Source: Colwellia sp. RSH04
GTDB taxonomy: Bacteria; Pseudomonadota; Gammaproteobacteria; Enterobacterales; Alteromonadaceae
Direction of reading: 5' to 3'
DNA length: 64,000 nucleotides
Assembly: GCF_003545765.1 (NCBI RefSeq)
Contig: NZ_QXIO01000001.1
Coordinates: 771,029-835,028, forward strand
Position numbers and translations under genes: made by a program. The notes under the pieces were generated by a model, which saw only the letters and a list, made by a program, of their open reading frames with translations, had not been told where the DNA came from and did not search any database. Below, piece after piece: positions 34,728 to 43,950 of the stretch (within the stretch, counting starts at the first letter, position 1; each line of letters opens with the position of its first letter).

Positions 34728-37472
34728 TTAGGGCAATACCAAAGCGCGACCAGCACGTTTTTTATCTGCTGTTTTTGCTCGAATTGCAAGAGGCTTGTTT
34801 AGCGGTACTCTTTCTTCAACACTGAGCCAAAGACCTTTACTTTCTTGGTACTCTATGGGTAAACCTTTTAAGGCGATATTGGTTTTTAACTGGCCTTGCT
34901 CCCATATGGCACCGGGAGTTGGTACGCGATAAAACACCTTAGCTTTATCTAATTTAGCTAACTCTTTTTTACCTATCGTCTGTGAAAATGCCAACCACTG
35001 CTTATCTCGTGCTTGTTGTAATTCACTAGAAAAATACTGAGTAGTGCGATCATAAATTTTGCCCGAGTAATCATAAGGCACCGCCCAATCAGCGCTATGC
35101 CAAGCACGTTCAGCTAAAGCGAGTAAGCGAGGGAATATCATGTATTCGGCTTGTTGCTGACTTCGTACGGTTTCACTCCAAAGCTGCCCCTGTATACCTG
35201 ACACTTTATAATGTTTTGGTAGTGGCTTATGAATAACTTGACCACCTTCGTTCACCTGCTTGGTATCATTACTACTAAAAGCTCGCCCCAGTGTATCAAC
35301 TCTAAACTCGGCATGAATAGGTAAGTTATCAGGCATAAAGTTAAATAAGCTACGTGTCGTAACCCGCCTTGATGCCCAATGATAACCTCTTTCTTTAGGA
35401 TCTATTTGATATGAAAAATCGAAATATAGAACATCAGGTATTGACAAAATAATGTTCCAATTTCGATGAGCTTGCTCACTTACTTGTTTATGAGCTCCCC
35501 ACGGTAGTGCATCCCATATATAAGAATAAACCTGTGCTGGCATATTCTTAGGGTTAGTTTCTTTCAAGCCATCATTCCATCCCGCGACAACAATACCTCT
35601 ATCTTTAACCATATGTGATACGCGCTCGATAAAGTGAGCACCAAGGTGGGCAAAATCATCAACAGTGTTCTCTTTATTAGCGACTAATGCCTGACATACA
35701 GGAGACTCCACCCAAGCACCTGCCGTTTCGTCTGCGCCAATATGGTAGACCTCAAGAGGTTGCCCTGCTTTTTGATGGATTGTTTGTAAATCATCTAATA
35801 CTTGGTCAATAAACGCATAGGTAGACTCCATACAAATATTTAAGGTGTTATCGTTATAGTTTTGAATAGAGCTATATTGAGTTTTATCTGCAAAGTCAGT
35901 TAATAAATAACGTTTCGCTTCGACTTCATTTTCTTGGCTCATGTAATAACGATAACGCGCTTCCATTGCTTTGATTGCCGCGCGTGAATGACCTGGCATA
36001 TCTAATGAGGGGATCACTTGAATATGATGAGCTTTCGCTAGCTTAATAATATCAATATAATCTTCAACACTATAATAACCATCGCGTTCTTTAGCATCAG
36101 CGCCACCGAGTTGTGGTTGCAAACAGTGTTTATCGTCTAACGACATACAACGGCTCCCCCCAATCTGCGTAAGCTCAGGTAAGCTTGGCAGTTCAAGTCG
36201 CCATCCTTCATCTTCCGCTAAGTGCAGATGTAATTTATTTAATTTATACGCCGCCATTTGTTTAATCAGTGAAAAAATGAAGGCTTTACTATGAAAGTTC
36301 CGCGCAACATCAACATGTTGACCACGGTATTGATAATGAGGTTGATCGTCAATTTCCAGCCAAGGTACTTTACTCGACCCTAAACTAAGCAAGCTGGACA
36401 AGCTTTGTAGCGCATAAAAAGCCCCTGTAGGCTCTTGGCTCAAGATTTGAATACCTTTATGGGTAATAACCAACTGATAATGACCTTGCTGCCAGTCACT
36501 CACCTTTTTGTTATTGATTACAATCGATATTTCAACCCCCTGCTTATTCTCATTGTGCTTAATGCCCAAAAAGTTCAATCGCTCTATTGCGGCGGCAATC
36601 TCTGAAAAATTAATCGCCCCTGCAAGTGAAAAATAAACACCAGCACTTAAATCGAGCTCGCCCGAGGGTTGAGGTATTTGCACCGACTTTGGCGTTGGTA
36701 TAATAGCGTGTTTAACAAGCACAGCGCTTTTTTCATCCGAGGGTTCTCGCGTGGTATTCGGTTCATTCTCATACAGCCATTTCAATGATGCATATTGATT
36801 AATATCATCAGGCGATGACTTAATTTGCTTAACTGTGTTAGAGAACGGCACCACATACGGCTGAATTTCTAGCCCTGTTTCTTTATCAATCATGGTTTTA
36901 GTACTATCAACCACGACTGGCTTAAGCCCTAAAGCACTTAACCAATAATTTGGCATTAATTCCTTTTCTGAAATTAACGTACTTTTTACCCATAGTTTAA
37001 TGCGATAAGTTTTACCCGCTTTAAAACCAACAAAACTTTGTTTAGGGGTTATCTGATGAATATCTCCATTTAAGTGAACAAGGCTAAACTCATTACTTTC
37101 ACTTGCATACACAGGATACACTTGAGAATAATTTAACTGCCAATGTTGTGGATTTATCTTAAGTAAGGCATCGGTATTATTTGACAGTAATATTTCAGCG
37201 CCATAACAATATTCTATTTTTTTACCCGCTAAATCAGGGCAGTCTGTTTCAACATTACTTAAGAATTGATACTTTACTTGCAAGCTTTGACCTAAGTTAT
37301 TTAACTGTTGTTGGCTTAATGTTAAAGAGTTATCCGTTTCAGATTTGTTGTTTTTCAACGCTTGTGTTTTTGTACTTAACGGTTCACCGCAACCAACTAT
37401 TAAGGTGCATACCAGCAAAACAGTTACTTTTACGCTTACTGTAAAAGCATTCAAGATATTACCTATTTTCAT
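34728..37472 (-). CDS. Beta-N-acetylhexosaminidase, GH20, lipoprotein
   Basis: A 914-residue product from ATG 37472, where a signal peptide (VKVTVLLVCTLIVGC) ends in a lipobox. The longer frame from 37556 would run into the upstream transporter gene. Domains in order: CHB_HEX carbohydrate-binding (about 50-215), Glyco_hydro_20b (about 260-385), the GH20 TIM barrel (about 390-760) and a C-terminal Ig-like CHB_HEX_C. Catalytic pair Asp581-Glu582 lies in HIGADETAGAW; YRGQHVDVARNFHS and LHLHLAEDEGWRLELPSLPE are substrate-side motifs. It releases terminal GlcNAc from chitin oligomers, as in other chitobiases. Lipidation would keep it at the envelope. Confidence 0.92.
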   Translation of the reverse strand: MKIGNILNAFTVSVKVTVLLVCTLIVGCGEPLSTKTQALKNNKSETDNSLTLSQQQLNNLGQSLQVKYQFLSNVETDCPDLAGKKIEYCYGAEILLSNNTDALLKINPQHWQLNYSQVYPVYASESNEFSLVHLNGDIHQITPKQSFVGFKAGKTYRIKLWVKSTLISEKELMPNYWLSALGLKPVVVDSTKTMIDKETGLEIQPYVVPFSNTVKQIKSSPDDINQYASLKWLYENEPNTTREPSDEKSAVLVKHAIIPTPKSVQIPQPSGELDLSAGVYFSLAGAINFSEIAAAIERLNFLGIKHNENKQGVEISIVINNKKVSDWQQGHYQLVITHKGIQILSQEPTGAFYALQSLSSLLSLGSSKVPWLEIDDQPHYQYRGQHVDVARNFHSKAFIFSLIKQMAAYKLNKLHLHLAEDEGWRLELPSLPELTQIGGSRCMSLDDKHCLQPQLGGADAKERDGYYSVEDYIDIIKLAKAHHIQVIPSLDMPGHSRAAIKAMEARYRYYMSQENEVEAKRYLLTDFADKTQYSSIQNYNDNTLNICMESTYAFIDQVLDDLQTIHQKAGQPLEVYHIGADETAGAWVESPVCQALVANKENTVDDFAHLGAHFIERVSHMVKDRGIVVAGWNDGLKETNPKNMPAQVYSYIWDALPWGAHKQVSEQAHRNWNIILSIPDVLYFDFSYQIDPKERGYHWASRRVTTRSLFNFMPDNLPIHAEFRVDTLGRAFSSNDTKQVNEGGQVIHKPLPKHYKVSGIQGQLWSETVRSQQQAEYMIFPRLLALAERAWHSADWAVPYDYSGKIYDRTTQYFSSELQQARDKQWLAFSQTIGKKELAKLDKAKVFYRVPTPGAIWEQGQLKTNIALKGLPIEYQESKGLWLSVEERVPLNKPLAIRAKTADKKRAGRALVLP

Positions 37473-37527
37473 GAGTTTTCTACCTGCTTCGCCTGCACAC
37501 ATATAACCTGATTTAGCATGACTTTTT

Positions 37528-38805
37528 TCATCCTGCGATTTGTGAATTCGATTCATTGTTTTTATTAAAGAGTTTTATGGTTTTGTTAGCCACTAATGGC
37601 TTAGCCCAAAAACCAATAGCAAAGATATAAGCTAGTGTTATGTACACTACAATCATACCAATACGAAGGTCACCCGTTAAGTCAGCAAGTAAACCAATAA
37701 TAGGCGACGCTAGACCTCCACCAACAATACCTGTGCATAAGATGCCCGCAAAGGAACCATGATGCTCTGCCAATGAATTTAACGCTAAAGAAAAAATAAC
37801 TGACCACATTACTGATAAGAAAAAACCAACTAACGGAAATGCCATCACCGCCATCGAAGCACTGCCAAATAACGCCAGCGTAAGAGATAGTATCGCGCCT
37901 AGTGAAAACAATTTTAATACGGTTTTACTGTCGAGTATTTTTAATAAGGCTAAACCTAAAAAGCAGCCTAACGTTAATAATAACCAAAAGTTACTCACGG
38001 TGTTTGCACCCACTGTTAGCGGGTCTAAACCATGATATCTTTCTAAAAATATTGAAATAGCATTTGCTACACCTTGCTCTGTACCTACATAAGCGGCAAT
38101 GCCAATAAAAAATAATATAACAGTTTTATTTTGAAAGAGTTGCTTGTAAATAGACCAAGCGCCAACCGACTCTTCCTCTGTAAGCATAACTTTAGGTAAC
38201 TTAATCGCGCTGATAAAGATCAACATGACAACCGAAACCACACCAAATAACCAATACATAGAAAGCCAAGGCATATTCTGTGGTACCACGTTCACTAGCA
38301 TAGCGTATAAGCCCGTAGGACTTTGTTGAGCCATGCCTTGTACTAATGCACTGTATACTAAAGGGCTTAGTGTCGCTGCTGCACCAAATAATAACTGGGC
38401 AAGCACGGAGTAAAAGGCAAAGTGCTCCTTACCTCCTGACACGCGAAGTAACGGGTTAATCGCCACTTGCAACATAGCCATCCCGGTACCAATTAAAAAC
38501 AGCGATGCCATCGCCATAAGTAAACTAGGCACTAAAGCGAATACAATGGCACCAATAGCCGCCATAACAAACGCTAGTAGTAATACTGGCTTTTCACTGT
38601 ATTTATCAACCAACAGCCCAGCGGGAATAGACATTACCCCATAAGCGGCAAAAAATGAAAAAGGTAAAAAGCCCGCTACCGCAAGACTAATATTAAAATC
38701 TTTCACTAATGACGGAAATATAGGGCCAATAATATTGGTAATAAATGAAATAGCAAAAAAGGTCACTAATACCAAAATAACAGCTGCTACATTAGTTTTC
38801 ATCAC
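37528..38805 (-). CDS. MFS sugar transporter, FHS (FucP/NagP-like) type
   Basis: A 425-residue inner-membrane transporter with about 12 hydrophobic helices. MMKTNVAAVILVLVTFFAIS opens it; GLLVDKYSEKPVLLLAF is the loop 2-3 MFS motif. AINPLLRVSGGKEHFAFYS, in the middle of the N-half, is the recognisable FHS-family block. FHS members carry fucose, glucose or N-acetylglucosamine with protons. The genomic setting, between GH20 and a TonB receptor, fits import of GlcNAc or chitobiose. The start has an in-frame ATG pair. It is separated from the receptor gene by a terminator. Confidence 0.82.
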   Translation of the reverse strand: MMKTNVAAVILVLVTFFAISFITNIIGPIFPSLVKDFNISLAVAGFLPFSFFAAYGVMSIPAGLLVDKYSEKPVLLLAFVMAAIGAIVFALVPSLLMAMASLFLIGTGMAMLQVAINPLLRVSGGKEHFAFYSVLAQLLFGAAATLSPLVYSALVQGMAQQSPTGLYAMLVNVVPQNMPWLSMYWLFGVVSVVMLIFISAIKLPKVMLTEEESVGAWSIYKQLFQNKTVILFFIGIAAYVGTEQGVANAISIFLERYHGLDPLTVGANTVSNFWLLLTLGCFLGLALLKILDSKTVLKLFSLGAILSLTLALFGSASMAVMAFPLVGFFLSVMWSVIFSLALNSLAEHHGSFAGILCTGIVGGGLASPIIGLLADLTGDLRIGMIVVYITLAYIFAIGFWAKPLVANKTIKLFNKNNESNSQIAG

Positions 38806-38858
38806 AAAATCCTTACCTTACAAATAACGAGTCTAATAAAGGGGTTATAAATAAAAAG

Positions 38859-38882
38859 AGCTGTTCTCTTGCGAGAACAGCT
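38859..38882 (-). terminator. Terminator downstream of the TonB-dependent receptor
   Basis: AGCTGTTCTC pairs with GAGAACAGCT (10 bp, four-base loop), followed on the minus strand by CTTTTTATTT. It divides the receptor from the transporter gene and may be leaky, raising receptor over transporter. Confidence 0.8.
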
Positions 38883-38986
38883 AAAAATGAGGAAGGAAAG
38901 TCGATGTCATACCTCACTTTTTGTCAAGCTAATCAAGCAGGTCGTGCAATGATAGCCATAACAAAGCTTTTACTTTTCTATACTGC

Positions 38987-41671
38987 TTAGTATGAAATAT
39001 TGAACCTGACACCAAACATGCGCGGTGGATTATATGAATTAGATTTCCAGCCGCCATTCGCGCCTTGTCCCATCCAATTAACGACCACTTCGTCTGTTAA
39101 GTTATTCCCATACAATTCTACGTACCAGTTTTCATCAACCGGGGCGAACTTAAGTGATGCATCTACATTGGCATACGCTTCTTGATAATCGCCTACAGCG
39201 CGGTTGTCTAGGTTACGAGGGGTAAAATACATTTTATCTTGCCAGCGAAAGCCTACCCAAGGTACTAATTGATACTCGCCCAGTTCAATATAGTGCGAGT
39301 AGTTTAACCCCATAGAATGTTCAGGCGCGCTCGGTAATTGATTCCCTGTTACATCATACAGTTGACGACCACTTAACGGGTTACCTGGCTCAATGAATAA
39401 GTCAGCACATGCCTCAGCACCATTTTCTTCACGGTAGCCACACATCCAATCATCGTTATAAGAATCGTATGACGTAATTTCACTACCTAAATATGCATAG
39501 AAACCTGATAATTGACCGTTTTCCCAAGGAATATAATTAAATTCGAGTTCTAAGCCATAAATCTCTGAATCACCAATATTTTCCGTTTTCCACGCTTGTA
39601 CTATGTCACACGCAGGATCCCAATCAGGACATTCTCTATCAACCACTTTTTGCCCGATAGGATGCATATTGGTGTAGTGCATATCTTCATACTGGGTAAA
39701 AAAGAATACTGCCGTTAAATTTAATGAGTCATCAAGTAACGAACCTTTATAACCCACTTCAAAGTTGGTTGTTGTTTCAGGATCGTAATCTAAGAATGTC
39801 CATTGTTCCGTGCTGCCATCAACACATGTGCCACCACCACAAGCATCTGTTTTATCACCAAAGCCGCCAGCACGATAGCCTGTTGCTGCTGAAATGAACA
39901 CCATTTGCTTTTCATCAAATTGATACTGTAACCCTAAACGCCAAGTGGTATGGTCCCAATCTTTTTGATAGGTATTAACCACTTTAGTATCACCATAAGC
40001 CCCTTTACCTGCAAAAGCGCCCATATTTGCTGTTAAATCATTACCACTATGAGGTAAGCCCATACCTAAATCCGTCAATGGCAACCCTTCTGCACCATTG
40101 TAATACCAATCACTTTCTGCGCTCCAACTCCCCCAGAACTCACCATCATTATCAATGCGTTCATCTTGAGAATATCGAATACCTGCCGTGGCGGTGAGTT
40201 TATCAGTTAGCTCAATATCTGCTTGAGCAAAAATCGCTTTTGAATCAATTTCTCGTTTAGGTTGATCATAATATTGGCCGTATGGCATGCCCCAAGGTGC
40301 TTGCACTAACATGTCTTGTGCAAATTCAATTGAGTTATTCTCGTACATCCAAAATGCACCTAGCACATACTGCCAACGGTCAAAATTTTGCTTTATCTGT
40401 AATTCGTTTACGTACGACTTATACTCTGACTCAAGTGTGTAAGTTGCTCTGTCATCAACTGTTTGTCTGCCCCAATTACCCCACGAATACATAATATCAA
40501 CTTCATCCATATAAGAATGTTGACCAGCATCATCATCATGATGTTGTGTTCGTTGTTGGTTGGCATAGGCAAACTTATACTCTAAGACGGTATTAGCATT
40601 AAGATCATAACTGAGAGAACTTCGAATCGTATCAATGGTCATGTCTAATTTACCAGGCACATTAATCAATACTTCTTGGTCAAAATGATTATCAGATTCA
40701 CAAGCATACTTGGTGCTTTGTGCAGCCCAGCAATCTTTCAAGTTAACATCACCTGCACCGTTATTTTGATAATGCTCATAACCTACTGTCCACGCTAAAT
40801 CATTATTAATTTGCCATAAACCTGTTAAGCGACCACCCCATTGATCTGAGTTGGAATAATAATCTTCTGCGCCTACTTTCTTATTTAAGCGCATATCGAC
40901 TTCAGGGTTGCCATCTGGACCACTCCAAATAGAATCACCCCACTCTCCATCAGGATCAGGCAGCTTCATGCCTCGGTCAGTCAAATCTTGTTGTTGATTA
41001 ATATAACCATCTCGCTTATCAATCATTAACGCCGCACGTAGAGCAAAGTTATCACTTAATCCAAAGTTATATACGGTACGAACTTGCTGCGCGTTATAGT
41101 TACCAAGTTGCAACGTCGTCCAACCATAATTTTCATCAAACTCTGGCTTAGCAGGAATAACATTAATTACACCCGCTGTTGAGTTACGACCAAATAATGT
41201 GCCTTGTGCGCCACGTAATACTTCAACCTGCTCAAGATCAAACATTAACGCAAGCGAGCCTTGAGGGCGTGGAGAATAAATACCATCAATATGGATACCT
41301 ACCGCAGGATCGGCAATTTCAGTGAAATTATTTGAAGAAACACCACGAATAGAGGCTTTAACACCAGAGTCTGCATTAGACAAACCTAATTGTAAATTGG
41401 GTACCATTCCGCTTAAGTCGCCAATACTTTTAACATTTTGTCTCGTTAGTGCTTCTGGATTCATCGCGGTGATAGCCAGTGGAGTTTCCATTAAGTTAGT
41501 GACATGTTTCGTTGCCGTCACTTGAATAACTTCTAAAGCCTTTTTTTCTTTTTTCTCTTCTTCAGCAGCAAGTGTAGGTAATGCCACCATGCCCATTAAT
41601 GCTGTTGAAATGGCTAATGCAAGCGGTTTTCTATTTGGTATTTTGTTATTTCTTGAATGTGATATAGACAT
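38987..41671 (-). CDS. TonB-dependent outer-membrane receptor
   Basis: An 894-residue receptor. Residues 1-36 form a signal peptide (ending MVALPTLAA), then a Lys/Glu stretch before EVIQVTATKHVTNLMETPLA, the TonB-box and start of the plug. The plug contains DIEQV-type sequence (here FDLEQVEVLRGAQGTLFGRN) and STAGVINVIPA. The rest is a 22-stranded barrel with aromatic-rich strands, ending ARMFGV-type (PPRMFGVRFNISY, final aromatic). Such receptors take up siderophores or oligosaccharides; the adjacent glycosidases, FHS transporter and AraC regulator argue for an oligosaccharide. Many extracellular loops carry Cys and Trp. The ligand is inferred, not shown. Confidence 0.9.
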   Translation of the reverse strand: MSISHSRNNKIPNRKPLALAISTALMGMVALPTLAAEEEKKEKKALEVIQVTATKHVTNLMETPLAITAMNPEALTRQNVKSIGDLSGMVPNLQLGLSNADSGVKASIRGVSSNNFTEIADPAVGIHIDGIYSPRPQGSLALMFDLEQVEVLRGAQGTLFGRNSTAGVINVIPAKPEFDENYGWTTLQLGNYNAQQVRTVYNFGLSDNFALRAALMIDKRDGYINQQQDLTDRGMKLPDPDGEWGDSIWSGPDGNPEVDMRLNKKVGAEDYYSNSDQWGGRLTGLWQINNDLAWTVGYEHYQNNGAGDVNLKDCWAAQSTKYACESDNHFDQEVLINVPGKLDMTIDTIRSSLSYDLNANTVLEYKFAYANQQRTQHHDDDAGQHSYMDEVDIMYSWGNWGRQTVDDRATYTLESEYKSYVNELQIKQNFDRWQYVLGAFWMYENNSIEFAQDMLVQAPWGMPYGQYYDQPKREIDSKAIFAQADIELTDKLTATAGIRYSQDERIDNDGEFWGSWSAESDWYYNGAEGLPLTDLGMGLPHSGNDLTANMGAFAGKGAYGDTKVVNTYQKDWDHTTWRLGLQYQFDEKQMVFISAATGYRAGGFGDKTDACGGGTCVDGSTEQWTFLDYDPETTTNFEVGYKGSLLDDSLNLTAVFFFTQYEDMHYTNMHPIGQKVVDRECPDWDPACDIVQAWKTENIGDSEIYGLELEFNYIPWENGQLSGFYAYLGSEITSYDSYNDDWMCGYREENGAEACADLFIEPGNPLSGRQLYDVTGNQLPSAPEHSMGLNYSHYIELGEYQLVPWVGFRWQDKMYFTPRNLDNRAVGDYQEAYANVDASLKFAPVDENWYVELYGNNLTDEVVVNWMGQGANGGWKSNSYNPPRMFGVRFNISY

Positions 41672-41800
41672 TGTTCAAAATCTCTTATTATGTAATCTAG
41701 GCTGATGGCTTCAACACAAATAACCGCCGCTCGACCTAACAGTTTTTTAAGTAACGTTCCCTTAACGCCTATTTAGTTTGCAATTCAAGAAAGGCTTTTT

Positions 41801-41862
41801 GATACACTTTTCTATCCTGTTGTGATACTTTTCTATTCACATTTTTCAGAAGGATAGAAAGT
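41801..41862. promoter_or_regulatory. Repeated operator-like motifs between the receptor and AraC genes
   Basis: Two direct repeats, GATACACTTTTCTATCC (41801-41817) and GATACTTTTCTATTC (41824-41838), and an inverted partial copy GGATAGAAAGT (41852-41862) lie in the 194-bp divergent gap. Paired direct repeats are the usual binding pattern of AraC-family regulators, so the adjacent regulator is the likely binder. Confidence 0.5.
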
Positions 41863-41865
41863 AAA

Positions 41866-42723
41866 ATGAAACTCATGTTTGAAAAAGTCTTGCCAACAGA
41901 AAATGCTTCTTGGCGATATTGGCTTTATGAATTAGACAACATAGATTTTAATTGGCACTATCATCCTGAATACGAAATTTGCTTAACACTTCATAGTGCA
42001 GGACAACGCTATGTAGGTGATAGCATTGAGAATTATGGTGATTTTGATCTCACCTTACTCGGGCCTCATTTACCACATACTTGGTGCTCATCACCTCGAC
42101 AAGATGGCAAACAACAACAAGTATACGTAGCGCAAATTCCCGTTGTTTGGTTAGAACAGTTAACGACAATGCCTGATCTTGTTGCATTAAAACCATTGCT
42201 TGAGTCATCAAGACAAGGGCTAAAATTTAGCCAGAGCGTCGCCAAGAAAGTCACAAACATTTTTATCGCCATGGCCAAAGCACAACCGTCGCAGCGCTTC
42301 ATTGGTTTATTAGAAGTTTTACAGCTCATGCTCGATGATAAAACAGCACAGACTTTGTCTAGCTCGGGCTACAACATATCAATTACATCTGATCCATCAA
42401 CCGACAAATTAGATAAAATAATTAGACACTTACATCAACACTACACAGACAATATAAAAGCAGAAGATTTAGCAAAACTGGTTCACATGAGTACTAATCA
42501 TTTCCATCGTTTTTTTAAACAACGTACCGAACAAACGTTCACAGAACTAGTTAATCAGCTGCGTATTAGTAAAGCATGTTCTTTATTAATTAATAGCACT
42601 ATGCCGGTAACAACCATTAGTGATATATGCGGATTTAACAATATTTCTAACTTTAATAGGCGTTTTTTGCAGTTTAAAGAAGTAACACCAAGCCAGTTTC
42701 GAAAACTCTATAAGATGCATTAA
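41866..42723 (+). CDS. AraC-family transcriptional regulator
   Basis: A 285-residue regulator. The N-terminal cupin-like part begins with YHPEYEICLTLHSAGQRYVG, a sensing domain with paired His as in cupins. The C-terminal HTH pair starts at about 185 (DKIIRHLHQHYTDNIKAEDL), has AKLVHMSTNHFHRFFKQRT and ends in ISDICGFNNISNFNRRFLQF. It is divergent from the TonB receptor, so it probably controls the receptor and glycan-use genes in response to a sugar. Possible operators overlap its own promoter. The inducer is unknown. Confidence 0.88.
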   Translation: MKLMFEKVLPTENASWRYWLYELDNIDFNWHYHPEYEICLTLHSAGQRYVGDSIENYGDFDLTLLGPHLPHTWCSSPRQDGKQQQVYVAQIPVVWLEQLTTMPDLVALKPLLESSRQGLKFSQSVAKKVTNIFIAMAKAQPSQRFIGLLEVLQLMLDDKTAQTLSSSGYNISITSDPSTDKLDKIIRHLHQHYTDNIKAEDLAKLVHMSTNHFHRFFKQRTEQTFTELVNQLRISKACSLLINSTMPVTTISDICGFNNISNFNRRFLQFKEVTPSQFRKLYKMH

Positions 42724-42794
42724 TGACATTAGAATCTGTTCAACTTTGCTCAGCTCTGCTTTTTAATCTACAGGTATAAAAACTACAGGCATAA

Positions 42795-42820
42795 AAAACC
42801 CAGCAAGGTTGCTGGGTTTT
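42795..42820. terminator. Bidirectional terminator between the AraC regulator gene and mscS
   Basis: AAAACCCAGCAA pairs with TTGCTGGGTTTT around a two-base loop, with A- and T-tracts on either side; it serves the two convergent genes. A second, weaker inverted repeat (AACAGTTTAG/CTAAACTGTT, 42829-42861) follows. Confidence 0.85.
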
Positions 42821-42863
42821 ATTTAACCAACAGTTTAGCTTATTTTATAAACTAAACTGTTTA

Positions 42864-43697
42864 TTATTTTTCTACTTGATGTACGTGCACATCACGTTGT
42901 GGGTATGGAATGCTAATACCTTCTTTATCGAAAGCAATTTTAACCTTCTCCATCATGTCAAAGTATATACCCCAAAAATCTTCTGATTTTGCCCATGGAC
43001 GAACAAAAATATTCACTGAGCTATCACCATGCTCACCTACCCAAATATCAACCGCTTGATCTTTAAGTACACGTTCGTCAGCTTCAATTAATGAGCGTAA
43101 AACTTCTTTTGCTTTAGCAATGTCATCGTCATAACCAATACCAAAAGTCATATCGACGCGACGTGTACCATTCACATTAATATTAGTGACACAGCCATTA
43201 GACAACAAACCATTAGGAATAATAATACGTTGGTTATCAAAGGTTTTTAATATGGTGTTGAAGATTTGAATTTCTTCTACTGAACCAACATATCCTTGGG
43301 CTTTAATGGCATCACCATTTTTGAAGGGACGAAATAGCAATATCAGCACACCACCAGCAAAGTTGGCTAAGCTACCCTGCAATGCTAAACCTACCGCTAA
43401 ACCAGCTGCACCAAGTACCGCAATTAACGAAGCGGTTTGAATACCTATCATTGAAGCAAAAACAATAATTTGAATCGCTTTTAATAGCGTCGTTAATATA
43501 CTGATTAAAAAGCTATGTAAGGTTGAATCAACTTTCTTTTTATCAAGCGCAAGCTCAACTAACTTAACGATGCGCTTAATAATGAAGTTACCAACCAAAT
43601 AAACGACAACGGCGAGCAAAAACTTAACACCAAACGCTAAGCTCATTTCACCAAGCATCTGTATGTAGTGCTCAACTTTATCTACAGTTATATCCAT
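42864..43697 (-). CDS. mscS: Small-conductance mechanosensitive channel MscS
   Basis: A 277-residue channel of the short MscS class: three membrane helices, with the pore helix containing LGAAGLAVGLALQGSLANFA (the Gly/Ala-packed TM3). The beta domain follows (GDAIKAQGYVGSVEEIQIFN), then the alpha-beta C-terminal cage ending ISIPYPQRDVHVHQ. It opens on membrane stretch and releases solutes after a drop in osmolarity. The length and order of motifs match E. coli MscS. It is a single gene with its own promoter region upstream (253 bp). Confidence 0.94.
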   Translation of the reverse strand: MDITVDKVEHYIQMLGEMSLAFGVKFLLAVVVYLVGNFIIKRIVKLVELALDKKKVDSTLHSFLISILTTLLKAIQIIVFASMIGIQTASLIAVLGAAGLAVGLALQGSLANFAGGVLILLFRPFKNGDAIKAQGYVGSVEEIQIFNTILKTFDNQRIIIPNGLLSNGCVTNINVNGTRRVDMTFGIGYDDDIAKAKEVLRSLIEADERVLKDQAVDIWVGEHGDSSVNIFVRPWAKSEDFWGIYFDMMEKVKIAFDKEGISIPYPQRDVHVHQVEK

Positions 43698-43887
43698 AGG
43701 GGGATGTCCTTACTTTTGTTAGATTTATGTTAATAGTCATCATTATAACTAAACAGCAATTGTAAGTGTTAACTATTACAGAGTAAATTTTCTCTTTAAC
43801 TTTTTAACGACTACGTATTTTTAAAGGTTGCTTGAGCAAAAAGTATTCAAGAAAGATCAATAGCCCCCTAGCGCATTTCATGTTTTT

Positions 43888-43896
43888 TGCTATTAT
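43888..43896 (+). promoter_or_regulatory. Extended -10 element upstream of the DUF748 gene
   Basis: TGCTATTAT matches TGnTATaaT at all but one position and lies 55 bp before the DUF748 gene's ATG. No -35 box is evident. Confidence 0.4.
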
Positions 43897-43950
43897 GGCG
43901 ACCTATTTCTTATTAGTCAGCTTAACAAGCAATTAACATAGGTTCGGTTC

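Noticed and set aside
37473..37556. Longer N-terminus of the GH20 protein
   Set aside because: It would overlap the upstream transporter gene and place the signal peptide internally; ATG 37472 gives a normal lipoprotein signal.
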